From NCBI GenBank assembly GCA_964017155.1, contig OZ024866.1, positions 18,244,358-18,308,357 of the forward strand: 64,000 nucleotides of DNA, written 5' to 3'. Both the position numbers and the translations under genes were made by a program. Within the stretch, counting starts at the first letter, position 1. Each line of letters begins with the position of its first letter. Origin of the DNA: Oasisia sp. SBJ-2009 (lineage: Eukaryota > Annelida > Polychaeta > Sabellida > Siboglinidae). Positions 1-9,665 of the stretch are shown one piece after another. The notes under the pieces were generated by a model. That model saw nothing but the letters and a program-made list of their open reading frames with translations, had not been told where the DNA came from and did not search any database.

Positions 1-7
1 TATATGT

Positions 8-3000
8 GGGACATAGCTTGATGTACTTTCATCTGTTGCAGTTTGACTGATGGGGTATAGACAATGGTAAAGACGCGCATTATTCGTGTAATGTTTGTCA
101 GTTCGAAATTATGGTAGGGGCCTATTGCTTTACACAAATATCTAATATTACTTCTATCCCATAGCAGTTTTTAGCAAAACATAGTTTGGGTCATCTACGG
201 ACATGGAAGAGGTTACAACTTTTCACATATGATCAGGCCAGTAGCTCACTTGAATTTATTCTATATGGAACTCATTTGCTAAATACATAAAAGCATTAAT
301 GTCTATATTGATCGTATGACATAATTTAATTGTTACTAAATTATATTATTCAAAATTAATACACAACTTCATGCATTATTAAGAGATTGTGACAAACATG
401 CCGTCTACCGGAATACATTTACGGCTAGTTACGTAACTTATCCAGAAGGTGGAGACATTTAACGTTTCCGTGGATACGTCAAAAATGGCTGCCTTCGTGT
501 TTTGTTATACTTTCTAATCAACAATTAATGTCCATTTGTTAGTCTCCAGCAACATATGAATACTTTCTAGCATACGTACACTAATTATTATTGCTCCGGC
601 ATGTCGGGTTAGTAAAACATCTTCCTGATTGCAACATATTAGTCGTAATTGGCGTTTTTGATCACGCGCAAGGGTTGTGGATTTATTGTTAATTATGTGA
701 CAAATTTATACATATCTATAGGCCAACTAGACGGGACATAGCTTGGTGTACCTTCGTCTGTTGCAGTTTGACTGATGGGGTATAGACAATGGTAGAGATG
801 CGCATTATTCGTGTAATGTTTGTCATTTCGAAATTACGGTATTGCTGTACATAAATATGTAATATTACTTCTATCCCATAGCAGTTTTTAGCAAGATATA
901 GCTTGGCTCATCTACAGACATGGACGAGGTTGTAACAACTTTTCACATATGATCGAGCCAGTAGTTCACTTGAATTTATCCTATATAGAAATCATTGGCT
1001 AAATACATAAAAACATTAATATCTAAATTGATCGTATGACATCATTTAATTGTTACTACATTATATTAATCAAAATTAATACACAACTACATGCTATAAC
1101 TGTATTATTAAGTGATTGTGTCAAGCATGCAGCCTACCGGAGTACATTTACTGCTAGTTACGTAACTTATCCAGAAGGTGGCGACATTTAACGTTTCCGT
1201 GGATACGTCAAAAATGGATTCCTTCGTGTTGTGTTATACTTTCTAATCAACAATTAATGTCCATTTATTAGTCTCCAGCAACACATGAATACTTTCTAGC
1301 AAACGCACACTAATTATTATTGCTCCGGCATGTCGGGTTAGAAAAACATCTTCCTGATTGTAACATATTAGTCGTAATTGGCGGTTTTGATCAAGCGCAA
1401 GGGCTGTGGATTTATTGTTAATTATGTGACAAATTTATACATATCTATAGGCCAACTAGACGGGACATTGCTTGATGTATCTTCGTCTGTTGCAGTTTGA
1501 CTGATGGGGTATAGACAATGGTAGAGATGCGCTTTATTCGTGTAATGTTTGTCAGTTCCAAATTACGGTATTGCTTTACATAAATATGTAATATTACTTC
1601 AATCTCATAGCAGTTTTTTGTAAGACATAGTTTGGCGCATCTACGGACATGGTGAAGAGGTTACAACTTTTCACATAATGATTGGGCCAGTAGCTCACTT
1701 GAATTTATCCTATATGGAAATCATTTGGTAAATACATAAACACATTAATGCCTAACTTGATCGTATGACATCATTTAATTGTTACTACATTATATTAATC
1801 AAAATTAATACACAACTGCATGCTATAATTGCATTATTAAGTGATTGTGACTAGCGTGCCTTCTACCGTATACATTTACTGCTAGTTACGTAACTTATCC
1901 AGAAGGTGGCGACATTTAACGTTTCCGTGGATACGTCAAAAATGGATTCCTTCATGTTTTGTTATACTTTCTAATCAATAATTAACGTCCATTTATTAGT
2001 CTCCAGCAACATATGAATACTTTCTAGCATACGTACACTAATTATTATTGCTCCGGCATGTAGGGTTAGAAAAACATATCTTCCTGATTGCAACGTAATA
2101 GTCGTAATTGGCGTTTTTGATCACGCGCAAGGGTTGTGGATTTATTGTTAATTATGTGACACATTTATACATATCTATAGGCCAACTAGACGGGACATAG
2201 CTTGATGTATCTTCGTCTGTTGCAGTTTGACTGATGGGGTATAGACAATGGTAGAGATGCGCTTTATTCGTGTAATGTTTGTCAGTTCCAAATTACGGTA
2301 TTGCTTTACATAAATATGTAATATTACTTCAATCCCGTGGCAGTTTTTTGTAAGAAATAGTTTGGCTCATCTACGGACATGGAAGAGGTTACAACGTTTC
2401 ACATATGATCAGACCAGTAGCTCATTTGAATGTATCCTATATAGAAATTATTGGCTAAATACATAAAAACATTAATGTCTAAATTGATCGTATGACATCA
2501 TTTAATTGTTATTAAATTATATTAATCAAAATTAATACTCAACTACATGCTATAATTGCATTATTAAGTGATTGTGACAAGCATGCCTTCTACCGGAATA
2601 CATTTACTGCTAGTTAGGCAACTTATCCAGAAGGTGGCGACATTTAACGTTTCCGTGGATACGTCAAAAATGGATTCCTTCATGTTTTGTTATACTTTCT
2701 AATCAACAATTAATGTCCATTTATTATTCTCCAGCAACATATGAATACTTTCTAGCATACGTACACTAATTATTATTGCTCCGGCATGTCGGGTTAGAAA
2801 AACATATCTTCCTGATTGCAACGTAATAGTCGTAATTGGCGTTTTTGATGACGCGCAAGGGTTGTGGATTTATTGTTAATTATGTGACAAATTTATACTT
2901 ATCTAGGCCAACTAGACGGGACATAGCTTGATGTACCTTCGTCTGTTGCAATTTGATTGATGGGGTATAGACAATGGTAGAGTTGCACACTATTCGAGTA

Positions 3001-3311
3001 ATATTTATCAGTTCGGAATTGATGGTATGCTTTTCATAAATATATAATATTACTTCAAAGTTCAATCCCATAGCAGTTTTTAGCAAGACATAGTTTGGCG
3101 CATCTACGGACATGGTGAAGAGGTTACATCTTTTCACATATGATCGGGCCAGTAGCTCACTTGAATTTATCCTATATGGAAATCATTTGCTAGATACATA
3201 AAAGCATAAATGTCTAAATTGATCGTATGATATCATTTTATTGTTAAAAAATTATATTAATCAAAATTAATACACAACTACAGGCTATAATTGCATTATT
3301 AAGTGATTGTG
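8..3311. repeat. Satellite array, 725-730 bp monomers (4 complete plus a partial fifth)
   Basis: The phrase GGGACATAGCTTG (GGGACATTGCTTG in the third copy) recurs at 8, 733, 1462, 2192 and 2918, giving monomer lengths of 725, 729, 730 and 726 bp. Each monomer continues with the same order of landmarks (TTGCAGTTTGACTGATGGGG, a TTAATTGTTA stretch, CCAGAAGGTGG, TTAGTCTCCAGCAAC, GCTCCGGCATGT). Copies differ by scattered substitutions and small indels, and I see no conserved reading frame. The fifth monomer is cut at 3311 by a retrotransposon and resumes at 6844. Whether the array continues left of the window cannot be seen. Confidence 0.95.
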
Positions 3312-3660
3312 GTATGGTATGCAGGTATTGCAATGCAGGTATTGCAATACCTCAGGGAGTTTGACGCCCCTGCCATGCAGAGTTGTAAACCACTGCCTTG
3401 TGGTACAGGTTCTTGTCAGAACCGAAGGCTAAGGGAGCAAACCCTAACCAGAAAACCATGTCACTGTGGCAGCATCAAGGGCGGTTGATGTATGGAATTC
3501 CCAACATCTCTCGACCAGCCACTGCAGGGACAAATAGTTTGCGCCTGTCTTGACATGTTCTTGCCGGTGTGAGACCTCTATTTGTTCCCCGAGAGAGTGT
3601 CACTAGTAACTTGCAAAAGCCATCGGCACTTCAAAAATTTTTGCTAGCAGCTTCCATGAA

Positions 3661-6600
3661 ATGTACAACTGCACGAAACATGATACCGGATCGGCCGTCG
3701 CCCGGGTTACCAAGGACCGCGCTGCTCGACCTCATCTTCCATCGACAGTGAAAAATCAGCTAGGAAGAAGAAGACAAAGAAGACAACTACTGACAATTGG
3801 ACAATGGAACGTGAGGACTCTCCTCGACCGAGAAGGAGCTAACCGACCAGAAAGACGCACGGCACTAGTAGCAATGGAACTTGCCAAATACAACATCGAC
3901 ATCGCCGCCCTATGTGAAACAAGGTTCTCAGAGTCTGGTAGTCTCAACGACTTGGAATACTCTTTCTTCTGGAGTGGCAAACCCGAAGGAGAAAGAAGGG
4001 AGGCCGGAGTGGGCTTTGCTATCAAAAAGGATATCGTCACAAAGCTGACAGAAATGCCACGGCCAGTAAGTGACAGAATCATGACGATGAGACTACCTCT
4101 GAGTAAGGACAACTTTGCTACAATTATCAGCGTGTATGCTCCGACAATGACAAACCCAGACGAAAACAAGGAGGCCTTCTACAACCAGCTGGCAAGTGTG
4201 CTCAGTGGCATCCCCCGTACAGATAAGCTACTGCTGATAGGAGACTTCAATGCGAGGATAGGAAGAGACAATGACAAGTGGCCCTTGGTCATGGGCAAAC
4301 CTGGGATTGGGAAATGCAACTCCAATGGCGAGCTTCTACTGGCTCTGTGCTCTGAGTTCGAACTGATAGTGACGAACACCATGTTCAAGCAGAAGGATGA
4401 ACGCAAGACCACCTGGATGCATCCTCGTTCCAGACACTGGCATATGATCGACTTCATCATCACGAGGTGTCGGGATAAGATGGACATCCACAGTACCCGA
4501 GCCATGCGTGGAGCAAACTGTTGGACCGATCACCAGATGCTGAGGTCAAAAGTGGCTTTCAGAATACGACAAAAGCACAGCAGGCAAGGAACAAGTCAGC
4601 CGACCAAGCTCAACACAGCAAAACTAAGTACCACCAGCCATAGGGAGAGTTTTGAGCAGGAGATGGACAGTGCTCTCGCCCAATGGGACGAGAAGGAAAA
4701 CTCAACACCAGACGAGGAATGGGAAGCTCTGCAGCAGGTCGTGTACAACACAGCCAAGACATATCTTGGCAAGCCAGACAGAAAACACCAGGACTGGTTC
4801 GACCCAAACGATCAGGAGCTACAAACTCTTATGAGCAGAAGAGACCAAGCCCACCAGAGAGTGTTGCAAACCAGGAGCACTAGATCCACCACTGCAGCAT
4901 ATAAAGACGCCTGCAGACTGCTACAAAAACACACCCGTGCACTGAAGTCAGACTGGTGGGAAAGGAAGGCAGTGGAGCTGCAGAGAGCTGCTGACAGTAA
5001 CAACATGAAGGGATTCTACAATGGACTGAAGGAAGTGTGGGGACCCAAAAAGAAGGGACCTGTTCAACTGAAATCAGCAGATGGAATGGAGACCTTCTCT
5101 GACAGCAAGAGAGTTGTGGCAAGATGGAGTGAACACTTCCAGAAGCTACTCAACGTCCCTGGAGATATAGATCACGAAGCTTTGGACAACATCCCGCAGC
5201 GCATTATCAAGACAAGCCTAGATGAGATTCCAACTATGGATGAGATGGCTAAAGCAATCGCCGGCCTGAAAGATGGCAAAGCACCTGGAGGAGATGGAAT
5301 TCCTGCCGAAGTATGGAAGCACGGAGGAGACAATCTGTTCAGCAGACTGCACCAACTAATCACCAATGCCTGGGAGGTGGGTTCTGTACCACAAGCATGG
5401 AAGGATGCCAGCATTGTAACCATCTACAAGAAAGGTGATCGAACAGACTGTGGGAACTATAGAGGAATATCTCTTCTTCCCATAGCAGGCAAGATCTTCG
5501 CCAGTATCCTACTCAACAGACTATCTACCCACATAACACCAGAGGTAGTTCCAGAGACTCAATGTGGCTTCAGAGGTAACCGGAGCACCGTGGATATGAT
5601 ATTTTGTCTCCGACAACTACAAGAAAAGTGCATTGAGCAGGACCGACCACTGTACATGGTATTTGTCGACTTCAGTAAGGCGTTCGATACAGTTGGGAGA
5701 ACCGGGCTATGGCAGCTACTGAGGAAGTATGGATGCCCAGAGAAGTTCACAACAATGATCGAGGCACTACATACCGGAATGATGGCAAATGTTAGTGTTG
5801 GAGGGGAAGTCTCGGAATCGTTCAGTGTCACAAATGGGGTCAAGCAAGGATGTGTACTGGCCCCCACGCTGTTCTCCATCTTCCTATCAGCAATGCTCGA
5901 TGATGCTTTCCGAGATATGGGGGATGGTGTCTACATACAGTCCAGACAGAGCGCTGACCTATTCAACGTCGCACACTTCAGAGCGAAGACCAAGACTACT
6001 CGGATACTGATGAGAGAGCTGCTATTCGCAGATGACAGTGCACTGGTTGCACACTCTGCTGAAGAGATGCAGAATATAGTGGATGCTTTCTCCAATGCGT
6101 CAAAGAAGTTTGGCCTGAAGATTAACATCAAGAAGACCGAGGTGCTGTACCAACCCAACTCTACAAGAACCCGAGAGGAGGATATCATGGTTGATGGAAA
6201 CAAGTTGAACTCTGTTCTGGAATTCACCTACCTCGGAAGCACTATATCAAGTGATGGATGCATTGACGATGAAATACAGAGGAGGATGGCCAAGGCTAGT
6301 GCATCTTTCGGCCGACTACGCCAGAGACTCTGGAACAACCACCATGTGTCCATGCAGGTTAAAGGCAAGATATACCGTGCAATCGTGCTGTCCACCCTCC
6401 TATATGGAGCCGAGGCATGGACAGTGTACAGACGACAGGTGAAAAAGCTGCATGCCTTCATGATGCGACATCTGCGATCGATCATGAGGATAACCTGGAT
6501 GGACAAAGTGACAAACAAGGAAATACTCGAACGGACAGGGCTACCATCTATGGAAGATCTTCTGATCAGAAAGAATCTCCGGTGGACTGGACACCTCATG

Positions 6601-6792
6601 AGGATGTCACCAGACAGGCTACCAAAGCAGGTTCTCTACTCCCAACTGTCTTCTGGTCAGAGAAAGAGAGGGCGCCCTCGCCTACGGTTCAAGGATACCA
6701 TCAAGAGAAACCTGAAGCTGAGAGACATAAAGATCGACTCCTGGACATCACTCTCACAGCAGAGAGATAAATGGAGAGCAAGAGTCAAGTGA
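3661..6792 (+). CDS. RTE ORF: AP endonuclease plus reverse transcriptase
   Basis: This is a 1043-residue polyprotein for target-primed reverse transcription. The endonuclease domain occupies roughly residues 44-300. Its catalytic landmarks are GQWNVRTL (Asn50), CETRF (Glu86), GDFNARIG (Asp195, Asn197), IDFI (Asp264) and TDH (290-291). The reverse transcriptase spans about 400-850. It has PGGDGIP, YRGISLLP, VFVDFSKAFD (first catalytic Asp at 670), VKQGCVLAP and the FADD box at 789-792 in place of the commoner YADD. The C-terminal tail is rich in Arg and Lys and has RWTGHLMRM and KRGRPRLRF, as in RTE proteins often mislabelled craniofacial development protein 2-like. The start is the first ATG of the frame. 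Length is near the RTE norm of about 1000 residues and no frame break is visible. Confidence 0.93.
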   Translation: MYNCTKHDTGSAVARVTKDRAARPHLPSTVKNQLGRRRQRRQLLTIGQWNVRTLLDREGANRPERRTALVAMELAKYNIDIAALCETRFSESGSLNDLEYSFFWSGKPEGERREAGVGFAIKKDIVTKLTEMPRPVSDRIMTMRLPLSKDNFATIISVYAPTMTNPDENKEAFYNQLASVLSGIPRTDKLLLIGDFNARIGRDNDKWPLVMGKPGIGKCNSNGELLLALCSEFELIVTNTMFKQKDERKTTWMHPRSRHWHMIDFIITRCRDKMDIHSTRAMRGANCWTDHQMLRSKVAFRIRQKHSRQGTSQPTKLNTAKLSTTSHRESFEQEMDSALAQWDEKENSTPDEEWEALQQVVYNTAKTYLGKPDRKHQDWFDPNDQELQTLMSRRDQAHQRVLQTRSTRSTTAAYKDACRLLQKHTRALKSDWWERKAVELQRAADSNNMKGFYNGLKEVWGPKKKGPVQLKSADGMETFSDSKRVVARWSEHFQKLLNVPGDIDHEALDNIPQRIIKTSLDEIPTMDEMAKAIAGLKDGKAPGGDGIPAEVWKHGGDNLFSRLHQLITNAWEVGSVPQAWKDASIVTIYKKGDRTDCGNYRGISLLPIAGKIFASILLNRLSTHITPEVVPETQCGFRGNRSTVDMIFCLRQLQEKCIEQDRPLYMVFVDFSKAFDTVGRTGLWQLLRKYGCPEKFTTMIEALHTGMMANVSVGGEVSESFSVTNGVKQGCVLAPTLFSIFLSAMLDDAFRDMGDGVYIQSRQSADLFNVAHFRAKTKTTRILMRELLFADDSALVAHSAEEMQNIVDAFSNASKKFGLKINIKKTEVLYQPNSTRTREEDIMVDGNKLNSVLEFTYLGSTISSDGCIDDEIQRRMAKASASFGRLRQRLWNNHHVSMQVKGKIYRAIVLSTLLYGAEAWTVYRRQVKKLHAFMMRHLRSIMRITWMDKVTNKEILERTGLPSMEDLLIRKNLRWTGHLMRMSPDRLPKQVLYSQLSSGQRKRGRPRLRFKDTIKRNLKLRDIKIDSWTSLSQQRDKWRARVK

Positions 6793-6806
6793 TGGAAGCA
6801 GTCTTT

Positions 6807-6819
6807 GTCGCTTCGCGAC
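6807..6819 (+). other. 3'-terminal hairpin of the RTE element
   Basis: GTCGC-TTC-GCGAC is a perfect 5-bp stem with a 3-nt loop, 14 nt after the ORF stop and 13 nt before the element end. A structured 3' end is a plausible recognition signal for the element's own reverse transcriptase; that role is inferred. Confidence 0.55.
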
Positions 6820-6843
6820 CGACAGCATGATGAAGTGATTGTG

Positions 6844-6900
6844 ACAAGCATGCCGTCTACTGGAATATATTCATGGCTAGTTACGTAACTTATCCAGAAG
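6844..6900. repeat. Remnant of the fifth satellite monomer after the RTE insertion
   Basis: The sequence from ACAAGCATGCCGTCTAC to ACTTATCCAGAAG matches the part of the monomer that should follow position 3311. Similarity stops at about 6900, so the last monomer lacks roughly its final 275 bp and the array ends here. Confidence 0.85.
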
Positions 6901-6935
6901 ATATTATTTTGTATCTTAGTTATATTTGCCCATAG

Positions 6936-7137
6936 AGTTTGAAAGGGAAACCAGCTGCTGAGGGTGACAGACATGGCGATAGAGAAAGAGGGGCTGTCAG
7001 GCGACAGGGTACAGCAAGAGGAAGTGGCATGGGGAGAGGATGTGGCAGAACACAGAGGCAGTCAGCAGTGTCACGGAACAGGAGTGACTCGGCTCGTATG
7101 ACAATGAGAGATGAGCCAGAGATAGCAGCAACTGCAG
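6936..7137 (+). CDS. Candidate Arg/Gly-rich exon
   Basis: Between an acceptor-like ..TTTGCCCATAG (ending 6935) and a donor-like CAG|GTAAAT (7138) lies an open frame rich in Arg and Gly (for example RHGDRERGAVRRQGTARG, GMGRGCGRTQRQ), followed by an acidic stretch. Invertebrate proteins with a P2X7-type cysteine domain often begin with an Arg/Gly-rich segment, so this could be the exon preceding 7677-7884. However, direct splicing of the two is out of phase: this exon leaves one nucleotide and the next expects two. Either a further exon lies between them, a splice site is misplaced, or the gene is broken. Confidence 0.3.
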
Positions 7138-7398
7138 GTAAATATATTTGATCACCATCATACATATTTTAATAACAAGTTTAAATACAAGTGACAATAT
7201 AGTTTGGGTGACAATTTTTGTTTTCATCATGATCCAAATATTATGCAAGTACTGTAACATAATATGCAAAGAGATAGGGAGTTTGAAATTTTATGAAATG
7301 TACTTTACTAAAATAAATTACATAATAAACCCACCTGGATCTAAAACATACACATAATAATTGACAATGTAATTTTTTAAATGCACTGCAAAAGAGAC

Positions 7399-7403
<5 letters not shown>

Positions 7404-7471
<68 letters not shown>
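7404..7471. repeat. (TA)n microsatellite, about 34 units
   Basis: Uninterrupted alternating T and A. Translations through it are artefacts. Confidence 0.97.
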
Positions 7472-7476
<5 letters not shown>

Positions 7477-7676
7477 CTCCATATGTGATGTAATATACAT
7501 GCTCACATACCACACACATGCCAAATATAATTTGCTTTGTGTCTTCTTTCCAGAAATTACATTAAAACATGTACTGCGTCTTGCTTAACATCTAACATGT
7601 ACACCAACATTATTTATATTAACGTAACCATAATGGCAATATTTAGTTATATAACATTGTTTTGCAATCGTTCTAG

Positions 7677-7884
7677 GATTCTTAACGAACTTGATGAGAG
7701 GCAGGCAAAGCAGTTGCTGCTGAAGCTGGTAGAACGAGAGCCAGGCGTTGTGTTCGATATAATGAAAGATCCCGAACAGTGCGAGGTGGATCTCTGGCAT
7801 TCTTGTAGCCACTGCCTAGACATTGCAGATATAGAGCGGCTGTGTTGCAACATGCACGCGAACAAATGTATCAGCCTGCGACCG
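7677..7884 (+). CDS. Internal exon with a P2X7-type intracellular cysteine domain
   Basis: A 208-nt segment sits between a good acceptor (CAATCGTTCTAG, ending 7676) and a strong donor (CCG|GTAAGA, GT at 7885). It encodes about 69 residues: a leucine-rich helical part (LDERQAKQLLLKLVEREPG) and then a cysteine cluster of the form W-x2-C-x2-C ... ERLCC ... C. This order resembles the cytoplasmic ballast domain of P2X7 receptors, which also occurs in many invertebrate proteins that are not channels. The expected downstream half of the domain is not recognisable in the next 1 kb, so the gene is either split by a long intron or broken. No membrane segments of a P2X channel are present. The assignment rests on motif spacing alone. 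Confidence 0.45.
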
Positions 7885-8469
7885 GTAAGATGTGTACTTT
7901 TACAGTATATTAGGGTGTTGTGGCAAGAGTGAAAGTCTTATCTCCCACCTGATTTGGAGGTCAACGTCTCATCTCATCTAGCATTTCTAATATTCCATTC
8001 ATTCAGTGTAGTAACATCGAAACAATTTATATTTGTGATCAAACTCCATCTGTTTCTACCCCTATATCTGGTAAACATCCTAATTTCATATCAATACATG
8101 TTACCATTAAAACAAGCACACCACTACTCTGTCATGAATACAGTGACACGTACATTAATCGTTGATTAATCACGTTATTTACAAATTACAGAAACGTCAG
8201 GTAAAATTATGATTTTGAAACAAGCAATACTTACAAAATATTAATTTTACAATTGCTTTATATAATTTATACTGTCTAGATAAAATTCACTGTTATATCA
8301 GTTACACACACTTGACCTTTGATCTAGTTTGTGGTTTTCCACCTATCCCCAGGGGCGCTACTTAACCTTTGGCCTTGATATTTGACCTTGACCTTACCTT
8401 GCTTCTCCTCTTTGTTCGCTCCGCGCCAGGGTACCAACCATCGGAACCAACTATACTACTAAAGTCATC
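7885..8469. other. Intergenic, no gene seen
   Basis: AT-rich sequence with no convincing exon. Near its right end is a run of CCTTGACC-like words, including TGACCTTGACCT at 8383-8394. Confidence 0.5.
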
Positions 8470-9665
8470 TTGTTGGACAACACGCGGTCGATGACTCCAC
8501 TTTGCTTGCGATCATTTAGGAAGGATTCCGGGCAACGCAGAACTACTCCGGCGATGCCATGATGTCATTGTAAGCGATCCTGTAGGATTGCGTGATCTAC
8601 TGCATTAAAGTTGCATTCTGACACAATGTCCCGTTTTTAACGCATTTTAAAAAAGTCAATGTACACCATGACCGATATTTGCTTATTAGTATACTTCCTA
8701 CCACATGTCTCACTTTGTGGATTTATACGTTATTTGTTCAAATATAATTTTGCAACAAACAACGGCTCTGGAGTTTCCCAAAAGTCGATCTATTTTTACC
8801 ATCGGAACTCTCCGGTCAACGTAAGTAAACGATGGGGCAAACTAAAAGGCGGTTCCACATATCCACGTTAGTCGCTAGAGGCGCCACTAGGCAACAATAC
8901 CCTAGTTATTTAAATCATGCTCAATTAGCCATTGACCATACAGGCGCTTAGCCAGCGATAGTTTGTATGTGGGCAACTGGGCTTGGCGTAAATATGGAGC
9001 GTATCGAGCGGTGGCATCTTTGTGAATGTGGTATGCCGTTTCCGTGCGGTCTGCCAATTGTGGTCCGCCTTTTAGTGTGGCCCCCTCCTGACAGCGCTTT
9101 TCACTGGAATTCCCTTCATCGAGGTCTAAGCCAATAAGAGAATTCTAACTGATGGGGCCCAGCTTTTTTTATACTTTTGCTGCCTTTTTACGTTAAAATG
9201 GCATATTATGTGAAAATAAGTTGATAGGTAGTTGAGGAAAACAATATATAGTGTATGGGGAATGTTGGTTTACTGGAAAATTGTATTTTAAACATGGCGG
9301 AAGTCAGAATGCAACTTTAAATGCGACACTGAGATCGACAAGTACAACAATAGTACCTTGTCTGCGATCTAGTGCTGCTCTGATCTCATTGACTACACAT
9401 AATAAAGATTCCTCGGTAGAGTGAGTTCGCATATAAGCAGACTGAAATGTATCTGTAAGTGATTCATTGGCTAAATGAGTGTTTACCCTATTCGCCACAA
9501 CCTTTTCATCCACTTCCGAAAGTTGAGCTAATATACTGACTGGGTGGTAATTATTTAAGGTGGTCCTTACAGAGCGTCGGCTTCTTCAAATGTGGACAAA
9601 CATGTGCTCGTTGGAGTCCACCCGGCATTATTACTTCAGCAATGCATAGGACATAATAGGCTCCA
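8470..9665 (-). pseudogene. CR1-like LINE reverse transcriptase relic, split by a MITE
   Basis: Read on the minus strand from about 9665, the sequence encodes fragments of a LINE RT: MPGGLQRAHV, LNNYHPVSILAQL, EKVVANRVNTH, then DLSVAF up to 9321. After the intervening MITE the same reading frame continues with NAVDHAILQDRL and IAGVVLRC near 8605-8520. The two halves join in frame once one copy of TTAA and the inserted element are removed. Stop codons and substitutions show that the copy is dead. The endonuclease domain and the rest of the RT are missing. Confidence 0.8.
8609..9316 (+). mobile_element. TTAA-target MITE, copy 1
   Basis: A 708-bp element lies between TTAA at 8605-8608 and TTAA at 9317-9320. 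Its ends are inverted repeats: AGTTGCATTCTGAC at the left and GTCAGAATGCAACT at the right. A second copy, inverted, is at 35845-36685. Insertion into a LINE coding frame proves that TTAA is the duplicated target. TTAA targets are used by piggyBac, Kolobok and Sola3 transposons. There is no transposase, so it would be non-autonomous. An open frame starting near 8967 (MERIERWHLCECGMPFPCG) is shared with copy 2 but matches nothing I know. Confidence 0.88.

Larger units (their letters stand above)
3312..6832 (+). mobile_element. RTE-type non-LTR retrotransposon, full-length and recently inserted
   Basis: The element is bounded by a perfect 11-bp target-site duplication, AAGTGATTGTG, at 3301-3311 and 6833-6843. 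Satellite sequence is interrupted on the left and resumes on the right, so both ends are defined by the target. It has a 349-bp 5' UTR, one uninterrupted 1043-codon ORF and a very short 3' UTR of 40 bp that ends in a hairpin and a short ATGATG tail instead of poly(A). This layout, with a single EN-RT polyprotein and a tiny 3' UTR, fits the RTE clade. The intact ORF and exact TSD suggest recent mobilisation. Confidence 0.92.

Noticed and set aside
8383..8394. TGACCTTGACCT as a nuclear-receptor response element
   Set aside because: Matches tandem half sites, but similar CCTTGACC words surround it and no promoter is nearby.
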